Assembly (NCBI RefSeq): GCF_023159225.1
Contig: NC_063161.1
Location: 124,410,958 to 124,474,957 of the forward strand
DNA: 64,000 nucleotides
Reading direction: 5' to 3'
Origin: Perognathus longimembris pacificus
Lineage: Eukaryota > Chordata > Mammalia > Rodentia > Heteromyidae
Position numbers and translations under genes: made by a program. Shown here one piece after another: positions 49,336-61,149 of the stretch. Numbering within the stretch: position 1 is the stretch's first letter; every line of letters begins with the position of its first letter. The notes beneath the pieces are model-generated. The model saw nothing but the letters and a program-made list of their open reading frames with translations. It searched no databases and was not told the origin of the DNA.

Positions 49336-49556
49336 GTCCTGGCACTTGAAATCAGAACTTGGGGCTTGTCCTTGAGCTTTTTTGTTCAATGCTAGAGCTC
49401 TATCACTTAAGTCACATCTCTACTTCTGACTTTTTTGGAAGTTCACTGGAGATAAGAATCACATGGACTTTCCTTCTTGGGCTGACATGAAACCATGATC
49501 CTCAGAACTCAGCCTCCTGAGTGATTGGGTTACAGGCCTGACCCACTGGTGCCCAG
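49333..49556 (-). repeat. B4-like composite SINE, minus strand
   Basis: CTGGTCCTGGCACTTGAAAT, AATGCTAGAGCTCTATCACT, GAGATAAGAATCACATGGAC and CAGCCTCCTGAGTGATTGGG. Standard order of reversed ID then B1 part. Confidence 0.8.
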
Positions 49557-51016
49557 AAATCTATATCTTCTGAAGCTAAAAGGAAAAGATTACTTGTCCT
49601 TCTCACCCCAAAAGATTAAAGTAGCAATTGGTTTGGGTCTTACCTTATATTTTTTAATATCTTGTAAGTAAATTCCTATCTTGCTTTCTGTAATTTCAAA
49701 CATTACCTAAGAAGTTAAAAGAAAGATAGCTGTCACTCCATTTTTCCGTTAGAGGTTATCCTCAGAGATGAACTTCACCTGGCAAGGTTCAGAGAGTTTA
49801 GAAACCAATTGTTTGGAAACATCAGTACGAGAAACATTCAGTTTCATGCATTGGTACCTGACTTAATGAGAAAGGCAAGTGAAGAGCAGACAGAATGGTC
49901 AGGTGACAAATTGAGAGTCCAAAAACTAAAGATGCATAAGTGGGGCACAACAGATTCTTCCTAGCTCTATCTATTAAACTAAGGAGGTTACAAGAAAGCT
50001 ATGAAGGATGTGTGGAAAAAAAATTGCTGGGTGCAAACCAAAGAGCAGAGTAAAAAAAAAAAAAATGCTGACATTCTTAAAAACAGCAAGAAAAGATAGA
50101 TAGGGCCAAATGACAAGATGTGCTTTCCTGGTGAGCTTTTTTAGTGCTTAACTTATTTATTTTATGACTATATTAGTAATACAATTGAAATGCTATGATC
50201 TGATTACATCCTTGAGTATTCAGATTACATTTCTTTTATTAGATGCAATAAACCAAGTCCCTTTTTATCCTTTTTTTTATTCAATAAAGATTCTAGTTAA
50301 GTGCACACAGGGAGAAAATAAGAGCATTTCACTCAAGGGAACTCAGGGCTACTATTTGGAGAATTTCCAGGAGATTAAGTTATAGCATTGGGAATTTATG
50401 GTCTCCAGGACTTTTGAAGCTTACTTCATGACTGCATTTCATCCTTGAAGTTGATGTGCACTTTTTAAAAGATATTCTGCTAACTATATTAGGCCTCTAT
50501 GTAATGAAGAATTCATGCATAGAAGCCCATATCAACTAACTGGCAGTACCCTGAAATTCGCTGAGCTTGTAAAGTTATTCCGTTTCTACCTAGTTAAAGA
50601 ACAAATGCTCCCCTTTGCCCTCCCAGAACAGATAAACTTACATACAAGAAAAAGGTATAGAAATTAAAAAAAAAACAGTGACAGAGGAGATGAAACAACA
50701 ACAAAAAAGAAGCATCAATGATCAAGTTTATAGGTAAGAAGTATTATGAATATCTTCAGTTCACTTAATATAGAGGATTCAGTTTCTGTGCTTCAGGGAG
50801 AACCTGAAAGATGATTTACTTTTGTTCTTCCTCTGTTTTCCATATGCAAGTGTCTAATCAAGAACTGGAACCTTAATTTTCATTCAACATGTTAAAAAAA
50901 AAACTACCCAGAAAGCCCAATATGTATACTGGAGTTTTTTTTAAAATTCATTCATTGGGAGCCAGAAATAACCCTAGAAGAACATTTTCATTGGTGGGTA
51001 TATTATTTTATCTTTT
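49557..51016. other. Unique stretch
   Basis: A13 run near 50052; nothing else recognised. Confidence 0.4.
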
Positions 51017-51030
51017 AATAACTTGTTCGA

Positions 51031-51233
51031 GGGGCTGGGGATATAGCCTAGTGGCAAGAGTGCCTGCCTCGGATACACGAGGCCCTAGGTTCGATTCCCC
51101 AGCACCACATATACAGAAAACGGCCAGAAGTGGCGCTGTGGCTCAAGTGGCAGAGTGCTAGCCTTGAGCGGGAAGAAGCCAGGGACAGTGCTCAGGCCCT
51201 GAGTCCAAGGCCCAGGACTGGCCAAAAAAAAAA
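51031..51233 (+). mobile_element. Young IDL-Geo-like SINE with 14-bp duplication
   Basis: Full dimer with GGGGCTGGGG head and a short A tail. AATAACTTGTTCGA is exact at 51017-51030 and 51234-51247, and even its CpG is intact in both copies. About three differences from the copy at 11413 and three from the one at 28626. Youngest tier. Confidence 0.95.
51044..51098 (+). promoter_or_regulatory. RNA polymerase III internal promoter of the SINE
   Basis: A box TAGCCTAGTGG (51044-51054) and B box GTTCGATTCC (51089-51098), both close to the tRNA consensus with tRNA-like spacing. Known of the family: such SINEs are transcribed by Pol III from these boxes. Confidence 0.75.
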
Positions 51234-51339
51234 AATAACTTGTTCGACCTATATTAGCAGATTATTATCATCTATATCTAATCTCTTAGGGCCAACTCAA
51301 ACAATGTAGTACATGGATAATACAGAAAATAATGTTTAT

Positions 51340-51655
51340 ATTGAGGAAGTGGAAAAAAGATTATTTTTCCTTTGTTGCTGTTTGTCTTTTCATCTTGTAT
51401 TATTTGTTCATTTATTTGTATTTGGGAGGGTTAGGGAGGGCTCACAGAAATGATGGGACAAAGGGTGAGCAAATGCAGCAATGGTACTCACTAGACACTA
51501 TGTTGAAAATGAACTATGAAACTTGGGGGTAAGGAAGGGAAGAAAATATTGGGAAAGAGTGAGGGAAGGAGTGACATTGTCCAAAAAAGAATTGTACTCA
51601 TTATCACACTTATATAACTAGAAACTCTATCTATATCCTTTATTAATAACAATAG
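51340..51655 (+). mobile_element. L1 3' UTR, older lineage, plus strand
   Basis: TTTTTCCTTTGTTGCTGTTT, then TCTTGTATTATTTGTTC, GGGAGGGCTCACAGAAATGA and AGCAATGGTACTCACTAGAC. Parallel to 10100-10425 and 61560-61890. The terminal CATCTTTACAATAATAA module is mutated to ATCCTTTATTAATAACAAT. Confidence 0.75.
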
Positions 51656-52305
51656 AAATGCATGAAGAATAAAAAGAACAGATGCCCCACTCCTTACCAC
51701 AAAGTACATAGTCAGCCAATGAGTCAAGAAGCATGGATTTTGTTTCTGCTTGTCAACTAGCATGATGTTATTTTTATAATGCTGATGAAGGCTAATGTTA
51801 TGAAAATATATGGGTACATATGGAACAGGAAATAACTTGCTCAGTCCAAGGACATCTTCCAAAGACCTAGAGTGGAGATGTACGACGTTATAGCACTAAC
51901 ATTGCTGTACATGGTGCCCATCTTGCAATGTATTCATAACAGTTGTTTTCCTGAGGATGTTGTTGAAAGGTAAGCTACTATTACACTCATCCTTTCTAGG
52001 CTGCCTCTGAATTCATGGAAGATAGTGGAGGAAATAGCCATCACATCAAAATGATTTCAAAATGCTTTATTTTTCAGTTTGGAGAAACACAATGACTAAT
52101 GCTACTTTGAACAGAAATCATAGAATAAGTTTAACACTATTCAATTTTATTCAATAATGTGAAACTTTAATCACATATTAAAACACAGGATTAGGCTATT
52201 GAGAAAATGCATATATATGTATATATATGCATTTTTTAAAAGAAAACACAACTTTAAAATGGATGTGGTATTACTTTGTCTATTAAGACCCTAAGGTGGG
52301 CCATT
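51656..52305. other. Unique AT-rich stretch
   Basis: No gene or repeat recognised. Confidence 0.4.
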
Positions 52306-52543
52306 TTATTTTTTCTGTCCTGGGACTTGAACTCAGGCCTGGGTGCTGTCCCTGAACTAGTTTTTTTTTCAAGACAAGTGCTCTACTACTTTGAGCCACA
52401 GCATCACTTCTGGTTTTCTAGTGCTTAAATAGAGATAAGAGTCTCATGGACTTTCCTGCCCAGGCTGGCATCAAACCATGATCCTCAGATCTCAGGCTCC
52501 TGAGTAGCTAGGATTCCCAGCATGAGTCACTGGTGCCAGGCCC
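52306..52543 (-). repeat. B4-like composite SINE, minus strand
   Basis: CTGTCCTGGGACTTGAACTC, AAGTGCTCTACTACTTTGAG, AGAGTCTCATGGACTTTCCT and GATCTCAGGCTCCTGAGTAG. Confidence 0.82.
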
Positions 52544-54324
52544 AAGGTAGACTATATTTGAAGGTAGAATATATTCATTTATATTTGAAGTAACTTTGGA
52601 CAGCCACAGAAGAAACCCTCACTCGAGGGTAAAACCCAGCAAAATAGGTAATATTTGCCTCAGAACATTCTGTTATTTGGAAGAGTCCATGTAGTTGTCA
52701 CTGTGTGAATTTGAGCTACCTTGTCAGCCTTACTCTAATTCCTCTCCTGAGAAGCAGGGCTGTGAAGTTGAACTTAAAGGTTCCATCAGTTCCATGTGTG
52801 ATCTGCATGGATAAAAGTAGAAGGTATCAAGTTCTGAGAAGAAGAAAAAGATGTACATAACCCTTTATACTGTTTGAAATAAAAATAAATAACATAAAAT
52901 GATGGTATCCAATCTGAAATTATAAGTTGAGAATTAATGGAGAGAGATGAATAAAGAAAAAACGTTTAATAATAAAAAAAAGAAGTGCAAGGATGAAGCA
53001 GCACTGTTACTGAGGGTAATATTTATTCTGTTTTCTGCTGTGTCTCAACTAATTTCACATAGCCCTAAATATACGAAAAATTGTTTTCATTGATGCCAAG
53101 AGCAACACTAAGAATCAGAATTGTAACTTGCCAAATGTCACAAACCTATCAATGTTTCTATTTTGAACAGTACACATCACTGCATGATTGAAACTCACAG
53201 AGGTTGGAAAGCTGGGATTGAAGCTGTCCTGCTGTCCTATCGGTGTAGAACCTAAGAATTTCAAGTTTCTTCTAGACAGACTCAGAATTGAAAACTACTC
53301 AGTGCCATAAGTTCAGAGGCTCAACAAACTCTCTCTACTAATGCTTTCAAAGGAAAAACAGAAGAAACAAAACAAAACAAAAGATTAGAGAGGAAGGAAG
53401 AGGGAGAGGGAGACCAATCTCTTGATTTTTTTCTCACAAAAGATCATTTTTAGATCAAAGTTTGAATGCCTTAAAAATGGGTTTTGACACATTGTCCATC
53501 ACAGATACTTACTATGAAAATATTTGTTTCTGAGAGTAGATTTTAAAGAGAGAGCCAGATCCATGGTTCCTTGGTTGTAGTATTCTGGTCTCAACATTCC
53601 TTCACCATTCTCAATGATGATTACAGCAATGCCAGATGGCATAGGTAGGATCTGTAACCACTAGAACAAGGATAGGCCCCCAGAATTAGATTGTTTTGAT
53701 TGCAAGTAATAGAAATACTGGTAAGCTGGAGCATGGAAATTAATATGTAGTCTCTTGGAAAATTCTCAGGAAAAGTGTGAACCAGTGGCTCATGAGTTAT
53801 ACCTAACCCACTGAGCCCTAATGTACCTCTGCCTCATTCCTCTGTTCATTTGTTTATGTTTCATTTGTCCCCCTCAGTGAAGCCTAGTTTTCTCCATGTC
53901 CTCAATTGTATAAGGAAAAGTTCTACTCTCAACAGTTCCTTAGCTTATATCTCTGTTCCCAAGTTAGCCATGTGCTAAAGAGATTTGCACACAGAAATCT
54001 CTTAGATTCAATTCCAGATAATTAGCCCTCTTGGGTTATTGGAGGCTATGGGCAAGATTACAACTGACAGTAAAGATGATCATTATAGCCATGAGAATGA
54101 GGGATGGAGTATCAGAAAAGAGAAAATCATTGAGCTAGACACACATCCAATTGGGACCCACTCTAAAGATAGAATTAATGTCGAACAAAACCTGAATAAC
54201 CCAAGGATCTATCAAGGTTTGAGAGTTCTGCTCTCTTCAGGATACTTCTGAAGTGATACTTTTATCATTTAGATGATTAGAGTATAACACAGTACCCTAA
54301 GTGACCTCTAGATGATATCTTTTT
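52544..54324. other. Unique stretch
   Basis: Small GGAAGAGGGAGAGGGAGA purine patch near 53395; nothing else recognised. Confidence 0.4.
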
Positions 54325-54905
54325 ATTCCTTAAAAATATTTTTAAAAATTTTATTGTAAAGGTGATATACAGAAGGGTTACAGTTACGGAAGTCAAGTAA
54401 TGAGTACATTTCCTTTGGAACAGTGTCACCCCCTCTCTCCTTCCCTCTCAGATTTTTTTCCTTCCCAACTTCCCTTCCCCAAGTTGTGTAGTTCATGTCC
54501 AACATTGTGTCTAGTGGGTTTCACTGCTGAATTGTTTCTCCCTCTGTCCCACTGTTTCTGGGTTTCCCCTTTCCCTTTCCAAATCAGATAAACTATATAC
54601 AAGACAAAGGGTACAGAAATCAAAGACAGGGACAGAAGGTGGTAAAGCAAAGTAAAAAGTGTAGAAGATAAAAAAGAAAAGGAAGAACCACAAACAGTAC
54701 AGAGAAAAGCCTCTTGTTTCCATTGTTTTTAGAGGTCATTTCAATAAGCATCATTTCATATGATCATATGCACATAGCTATTGAACCTTTGTGATCCTCT
54801 CCTAAGAATATCCACCTTTGTTCTTACTGTGTGAATGTTTAGACTCCTGTTAATTAATCATGCCCAAGTATATTGGGTTTAATTAAAATTATTTATGTTC
54901 TTCTT
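54325..54905 (-). mobile_element. L1 3' UTR, older lineage, minus strand
   Basis: Left end carries the reversed terminal module (GAAGGGTTACAGTTACGGAA) and a pyrimidine tract. The right end has GACAAAGGGTACAGAAATCA, AAGCATCATTTCATATGATC and TATTGGGTTTAATTAAAATT, the reverse of the blocks seen at 61320-61520. Confidence 0.8.
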
Positions 54906-55321
54906 TCTAAAATGGATTTGGGACAGCTTACAAAAAAAGAAAATACTGTTTCCTTAGTGTGAATATGTCTATAGGACCTTAAAATAATGTGACTAAACCC
55001 ACTGCCAGGTTTGGTGCTAAATTTAATACTAAGATCCACAAATCCTTTTCTTTTAGTTGTCTGACCAGATCAGAGCACATAAAACAGAAATGGAGTTATT
55101 TGTGGCATCCAAGACACGAATCCATCTGTCCAACAACCAGATCTATGCCTGTATAATTTACATTAAATTAAAAGAGACCTTTCTCAAGTCCATAAGAACA
55201 AGGGCTCATAAAATTTTAAATTCACAAAAAAAAAATTTATCAGCAAGGTATTTTTAGTTCCATAGCTGAAAGTTTATGGAATGCTACTGTGAGCATATAA
55301 AGTGAAATGACAACTTGCTTT

Positions 55322-55560
55322 TACTTTATTCATTCATTTATGCATTAATTTACTCAAAAATATTTGCCAAACATGCCTTGTATATACCCATAACTATGCA
55401 TTAGAGACACAGCTTCTGATCTCAATGTTTATAGTTTACTGAAGGAACTGTAAATCAAGTTCAATACTGTGATAGATGAAGTAAAAAGAGCCAAGAAAAG
55501 ACATAGAAGTCTTGGCCATCATGATTGAAGGAAGACTCAGCTCAAAGCAATCTTCACCCA
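55322..55560. repeat. Possible L2-type ancient repeat end
   Basis: ATTCATTCATTTATGCATTA, AAATATTTGCCAAACATGCC and AGAGACACAGCTTCTGATCT, then GTGATAGATGAAG, recalls the ancient L2-type end with CATTCAACAAATATTTATTG. Diverged. Confidence 0.4.
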
Positions 55561-55804
55561 TATCCAATAGAGAGGAGCAAAGAAAAAGAATTTCTGACTG
55601 GAGGCAGTTCAAAGTAATGGCATGCTGAGAGAACAAACCAAGGTGATTGAGTCAATAGTTACATGTATTTGCAGTATAATACTTGAGAGAAGAAAGTAAT
55701 TAACATGGAAGTCTACTTCTTTCTTTCTCTCCATCCCCGACATACTAGGTTTACAATTCAAGATCTCATATTTTCTCAGCTTGCTTGCTTCATTTGCCTG
55801 CTCA

Positions 55805-55955
55805 GACGGTACTCAATCACTTGATCCATGTCCCCTACACAGTTTTTTTGCTGGTTACTTTGGAGACTATTCTGCCCAGATTGGATTCAAACTCACACAT
55901 CTAGGTCTTAGCCTCTGGAGTACCTAGGATTAGAGTCATGAGCCATTAAATCAGA
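55805..55955 (-). repeat. B4-like SINE fragment, minus strand
   Basis: TTTGCTGGTTACTTTGGAGA, TGCCCAGATTGGATTCAAAC, CTAGGTCTTAGCCTCTGGAG and GGATTAGAGTCATGAGCCAT: the B1 half with a degraded ID half. Confidence 0.65.
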
Positions 55956-56643
55956 CTTAATTCTTCTTCTTAAAGTAAATATTCATTTCAGTAGTAAATA
56001 TATCTTAATTACCCATTATCATTTCTTAATATGCATTCCCTAGGTGGAAGGGAAATGAGAAGACATACACACTGACACACACCAATGGTCCCAGATCCCA
56101 AGGTCCTAACTTGCCAATAGAGTGTCTGGTTCATGTAACACTTTCACCACCCCTTCCACAAGTGTTCCTAGTCCCAGGAACTAAATTTGCACCAATGGCA
56201 GCTCTTCTTTGAATCATTTCTTTCTAACTTCTGAAATAACTGAGGGCTTTGTGACTTCAGAATAAAATGTGAATGAATGTTGTGTGATGTTATGATGTAA
56301 GGATAGTTTCCTGAATTCTCCACAGATGAGTATCATCTTGATTTCACCCCATCAAATGTTCCATTTCCTCATAACTAAGTTATACTTCATCTGTTCTTCT
56401 AGTTCTTCCTTTAGCTCAGTTCTCAATCGCTAAATCACCAGAAGTTTCACATATATGATTTTAGCTAATTCAAGTCACAAAGCACTTTACACTACTAAAC
56501 ATTTATACCATGACTGCAAAATCTTTGGTACCTTGTAGCTTAGTTCAATCTCTACCTCCTCCTCTTACATTCTTTTTGGTTGAACTTCATTTTTACTAAA
56601 CTTTATTATTGGGGGGGATGGAGGTTAGGATTTCTTAACTGTA

Positions 56644-56646
<3 letters not shown>

Positions 56647-56685
<39 letters not shown>
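56647..56685. repeat. (TC)n microsatellite
   Basis: About 20 uninterrupted TC units at the tail side of the ID-like monomer that follows. Confidence 0.95.
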
Positions 56686-56688
<3 letters not shown>

Positions 56689-56762
56689 CTGCTAATCAAA
56701 TCCAGAACCTTGTACATGCTAGGCAAGTGCTTTGCCACTGAAATTCATCCCAATGCTATACT
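56686..56762 (-). repeat. ID-like monomer, minus strand
   Basis: TACTGCTAATCAAATCCAGA, ACCTTGTACATGCTAGGCAA and GTGCTTTGCCACTGAAATTC are the reverse of an ID monomer. Diverged single monomer like that at 34070. Confidence 0.65.
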
Positions 56763-56769
56763 TAACATT

Positions 56770-57085
56770 CTTTCAAGGAAAAATACTATATATCTATTTT
56801 ATACTCTAAATTATATAATAAACATATAGTATAGTACTATATTATAGTATATGTAGCATATACTATATATTATATTTAATTTTATATATTATATACTATG
56901 CATACATATTCTATACATATAATATAACACATATATATTATTCTCATATATATCCACATATTTTATATGTGTAGTATATTTACGGTATATATAATGCATA
57001 TCATATATTGTGTGTATGCATATATATGTACATATATGTGTATATGTGCGTATGTATATATATGCATATATACACATATAATCTC
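56770..57085. repeat. (TA)-rich block with self-complementary units
   Basis: About 315 bases almost wholly of TATA, CATA and TGTA units with many short palindromes (for example GTACATATATGTGTATATG). It produces the Tyr/Ile/His frame at 56889-57077, which is compositional. Confidence 0.85.
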
Positions 57086-57149
57086 AGGTTGCTTATGTAA
57101 CTCCAAGTATACCCTTGACCTAGAAGCTATACTGTTCCATTAAATTATC

Positions 57150-57262
57150 CCGATAACAGGAAGTGGAGCTGTAGGTCAAAGTGGTAGACACTAGCATGAA
57201 GCAGCAAAGCTCACAGATTGCACCTAGGCCCTGAGTTCAAGCCCCACAACTGACAAAAAAAA
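57150..57262 (+). repeat. Right monomer of an ID-like SINE
   Basis: AGGAAGTGGAGCTGTAGGTC, AAAGTGGTAGACACTAGCAT and AGGCCCTGAGTTCAAGCCCC with an A9 tail. The left monomer or B1 part is missing. Confidence 0.7.
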
Positions 57263-58384
57263 AATATTACCTCAGTTACAACTCTACCTTTCTTTTGTCG
57301 GTTTCTTTGGTGTATTCTCTAGCCTTTGTTGTACTGGTCTCTCCATTCTCCCTTCATCTTTATTTTCTTCTTCTTGTATCCTGTAAGAACCATAGCCAAA
57401 AGATAAAGTTCTAGAAGTGTCACTGTTCCTAACATGCAAAATGCTATCTTCATCAAAATATTTACAAGTCCTGGTATGCTTTGTAATTTAAGTCAGAACT
57501 CAAACCAACATGGAGGCTGATGCAGATAAGATGTTCAAATTCTGACCAAAGAAGAGAAAGCAATTCTAAAAGGAAAAGAAATCCTTCAAAATGTACTGGT
57601 AGCTGGTACTGGTTCTCAAAAGAATCTTTTTTTCCCAATTCTAATTAATTACTGAGGAAAACAGTTTAAACTATGGAAAGTATTACCAACCACAGAAGCT
57701 CAGATATACCTAAACACTGTCACTTTTAAATCATTTTTGGTATCATCCTCAGAGATATTCTTCATCATCTTTTTAAGCAAGAATCAAATGTACTCCTAAG
57801 GACCACTGAAATGCATAAAAAAGCAATTCTGAATCAGGAAATATGAATGCTAGCTTTCACAACCTAACAATAGGTCCAGTTCATTAAGTAAAAATTTACC
57901 AATTAAAAAATTTTTCACATATAAAACTAGACTTTCATAAGGCAGGAGCTAAATCATAGTCCCAGAATCTAAATGACAGAAATGAAATACCATGAGATAC
58001 CTCTGCAGAAGGAGCATGCAGAAGTTCTGAAGGCAGCAAGGAATATCTTCCCTGAATACATTTATGAACAAGTTGTAGCCCTTCAGCATTTTCCAAATGA
58101 CAGGGAATAAAACTTCTCTGACAGAGGCTTGAAAGGTTATTTGTGGGAAAATCTGTGGCACTAGAGTCGTTTTGAGGGAAAGCTTGTATGGAGATTCCCT
58201 TGACTAGCTTGTGAGAGGGAAAATCTGTGTAAAAATGCTTCTTCTTAAATTATGTAAATACTAAATGCACACAGTTCATGGTAGATTTTTTTTCCTTAAC
58301 TATACACGAACATGATTGCCATGCTAATATGAGAAAAAATTCTTAATGACATCCTGTGGTTAAAAAAAGCAAAAAAAGCCAATA
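57263..58384. other. Unique stretch
   Basis: No gene or repeat recognised. Confidence 0.4.
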
Positions 58385-58530
58385 ATGTTTATATATTACC
58401 AAGTGCTTCCCTAAGTATTAAGCATAGAGCATTTCATTTGATTCTTGAACAACTCGACAAAACAGAATTTATCAACCCCATATTATAACTAGAACCCTAA
58501 TGCCTAATGTAGTTAGATAAATAGCTAAGA
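58385..58530 (-). repeat. MIR, minus strand
   Basis: TATTACCAAGTGCTTCCCTA, AGCATAGAGCATTTCATTTG, ATTCTTGAACAACTCGACAA and AACCCCATATTATAACTAGA follow the reversed MIR consensus in order. Confidence 0.6.
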
Positions 58531-60199
58531 AAATCTCAGCTACTCAGAAGAGCTGAGATTAATTTTATTTTCTAAATCTAAATCTGTGAACTTTCCATTC
58601 TATCAGGTTGTCTTCAAGTTTCTTGGAATTTTGCTGAGAGTAATGGCAGAAGTCTCTTAAAAAAAAAAGTGACAATGACCATGGAGTCTATGAATGTTAA
58701 AAAAAAAAAACCACTAATATTTGGGCTAAACTTTCTACTTTTTTCACAAATAGAATTATATACTTTCTTCACAAATCCCATTTCAAATCCAAGAGAACCA
58801 CCAAATGAATATTTATAGAGTTTTTTCTTGCATGATTTTTTAGATTCTTGCAACTAGGTTAGTTAAATAGGATATACATAAACAAAATATTTTCTCTTAA
58901 AGTGTTAAGCTGTCCATGTCTAAAAGAATCACACATTATATTAAAATGCAAGGAAACTTTAGAGGATATCTAAATTATTTTAGGAGCTGCATATTGTTGT
59001 ACAGAAGGCCACCAAAAACTATTAAATTATCTCTTCTTGCATGGTAAATTTTGCTTCACCAAAATGACCAGCACAAGATATGCTAGCACTATCTCTTTTG
59101 TTAATCTACTTGAAATACACATGAATACTTTTACTGTAAATTACTCCCAGAACTTCTATATTCTTCATGCTCAGATATGTTATCATTACTTTCAAAAATG
59201 AAAGCTCATTTTGGTTTCAATTTCCTCTTGACTAATCTTACTCTCATACTTATTTATGCTTCAGATAAATTCAAGCTACATTAAGGAATCAAAAGAATTT
59301 TTACATAAAAGAAATCATCCCAAAATTCTATTATGTTTTTACTATATACGGAATTTACCAGTGATGTCTAAATGATACAAAATGTACAAGAGCTTTAGAA
59401 ACAATTTTCCCAGAGTTCACTTAATCGTTCACTTAATCCATTCCTGACCATGAGCACTCATAACAAAAAGCATTTTTTCAGACTAAGTGGAATTAAAAAT
59501 ATAGATTACCCTCAGCCAAGAACCATGAGTCATCTATTAAAGAGCTAGATGTATTCAATATTTGTTATGAAGTGCAGAACAGATAAAAACTTTAAGTAAA
59601 AGTTACACTTGAGAGAAAAAAATACCTCTATTTTATGTCATATTGGGAAAAATGAAATTTATCTTGGAATCAATAGCAAAAATCACATGCTCATGAATGA
59701 AACACTAATTAATTCTTAGTTTTCTGTTCTTATTCTGTAGAATAAGTTATAAAAGCAACCAATAGTAATTATCCTTTAAATAACTTTATTTTGGTAATTT
59801 TTCAGAATGTATGAACTTACATTTTTTTAATTCTTTATTTGTGCCTTCTAAAGTAGCTCATTCATCTCTGTGTGATAAAACTTAATTGTGAAATAATGGA
59901 AAACCTAAGTCATTCTGCTGTTAGCACAAAAAGCACACAGAAAAAAGGCATCTAAGTTTCAATTCAATGACAGTATAAAAACGAAGCAAATGTTTCTTCT
60001 CCACTGCAGTAACCTACAAGTTCAAAGGCATTTCTAGTACAAGACTGCATTGTGCTAGATTTTACAAAAACTGCATCTGATATAATAGAAATGAGAGGGG
60101 AAGCTCTTATCTCTATCCACCTGCTTTGGGAAAGTCTCTCCATGTCTAATGACTCAGTGAACCTGCTGAATATAGCAATAGATGTGCTTTTTTGTAAAG
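58531..60199. other. Unique AT-rich stretch
   Basis: No gene or repeat recognised. Confidence 0.4.
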
Positions 60200-60580
60200 T
60201 TTGAGCTCTAGACACAAGTCTAACAATATTTAAACATGACTAAGCCAAAGTATACATGGAGTATGCCAGAAGAAATCTGTCACCCATAATGACATCATCT
60301 TGAGTCAAGACAACCAGATCCAATACATTGGCTTTTAACTTTAGGCAAATTCACTTTTCCTTTCAAGCTTGAGCTTGCAGTTTTTAAAAATGTGGGTCAA
60401 AAGAACATGTATTTGAACAACTCCTTATAGGAAGCTGATGCAATTAAGCTTGTTGGCCATTTGGGCCAAATCTGGCGCAGAATAAGTGTTACACACAGAA
60501 ACCACTCAGTTTATATTTGCATCTTGCATTTGCAAACTATTTGATGGGTATTGAGGGAGCACAAAAGGTAAAATCTAAAT
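60200..60580. promoter_or_regulatory. Candidate conserved non-coding element with octamer motifs
   Basis: Repeat-free stretch of higher complexity with an octamer ATTTGCAT at 60515-60522 and a near-octamer ATTTGCAA at 60528-60535, thirteen bases apart. AP-1/CRE-like TGACATCA and TGAGTCA lie near 60290-60305, and a GGCCATTTGGGCC palindrome near 60453. This clustering suggests a regulatory element. It is inference from motif content only. Confidence 0.25.
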
Positions 60581-61021
60581 ATTTATATTCATAAAAGGCA
60601 AGGACTTCACATCTTGCTTTTTGTACTCTTTGGAACATATGCTCAATTAATTTTTCCAATTCTTTTGTTCTTGCTCTTTTGAGAAATTTCTTCAGATGAG
60701 GTGACTAATTTCTATTGATCTTTTCTGAATTACAATTAGGTTCCCTCCTTCATTATTGATAACAGACTTCAGCCATTTATACAGTATGGAGGAGAAAGGA
60801 TTAATCTTCTTTATGTGTATACATCTTTATATTTAATATTTTATGTTATGTCTATATGGACCAAGGGAGAGTATATTAAGTGAAGTTATGGAAAGAAGCA
60901 TTTATCTAAGAATAAAATTTCTTATTAAAAGTAATTTTATATAATTTAATTTAATAAATTGAAATTTTTCTGTCACCTCTATATGCATGGACTTGCAAAG
61001 CATAGTGTTGTAATTTGTTTT

Positions 61022-61082
61022 ATATATATAATATATATAGAAGCCTTTAAATATAATATATATATATATAGAGAGAGAGAAG
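61022..61082. repeat. (TA)n and (GA)n patches
   Basis: TATATATA blocks at 61020-61040 and 61056-61070, followed by GAGAGAGAGA. Confidence 0.85.
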
Positions 61083-61149
61083 CATTTAAACAAAATGAAG
61101 TCTTGAAATACCTACTTATTTTTCATACGAGTCCAGAAGTTAGGGTCTT

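Noticed and set aside
28693..51161. A shared 40-residue peptide encoded at 28693-28920 (minus) and 50889-51161 (plus)
   Set aside because: It is the translation of the two young SINE copies in the same frame; a repeat, not a protein family.
56889..57077. 62-codon Tyr/Ile/His frame
   Set aside because: Direct product of the TA/CA-rich block.
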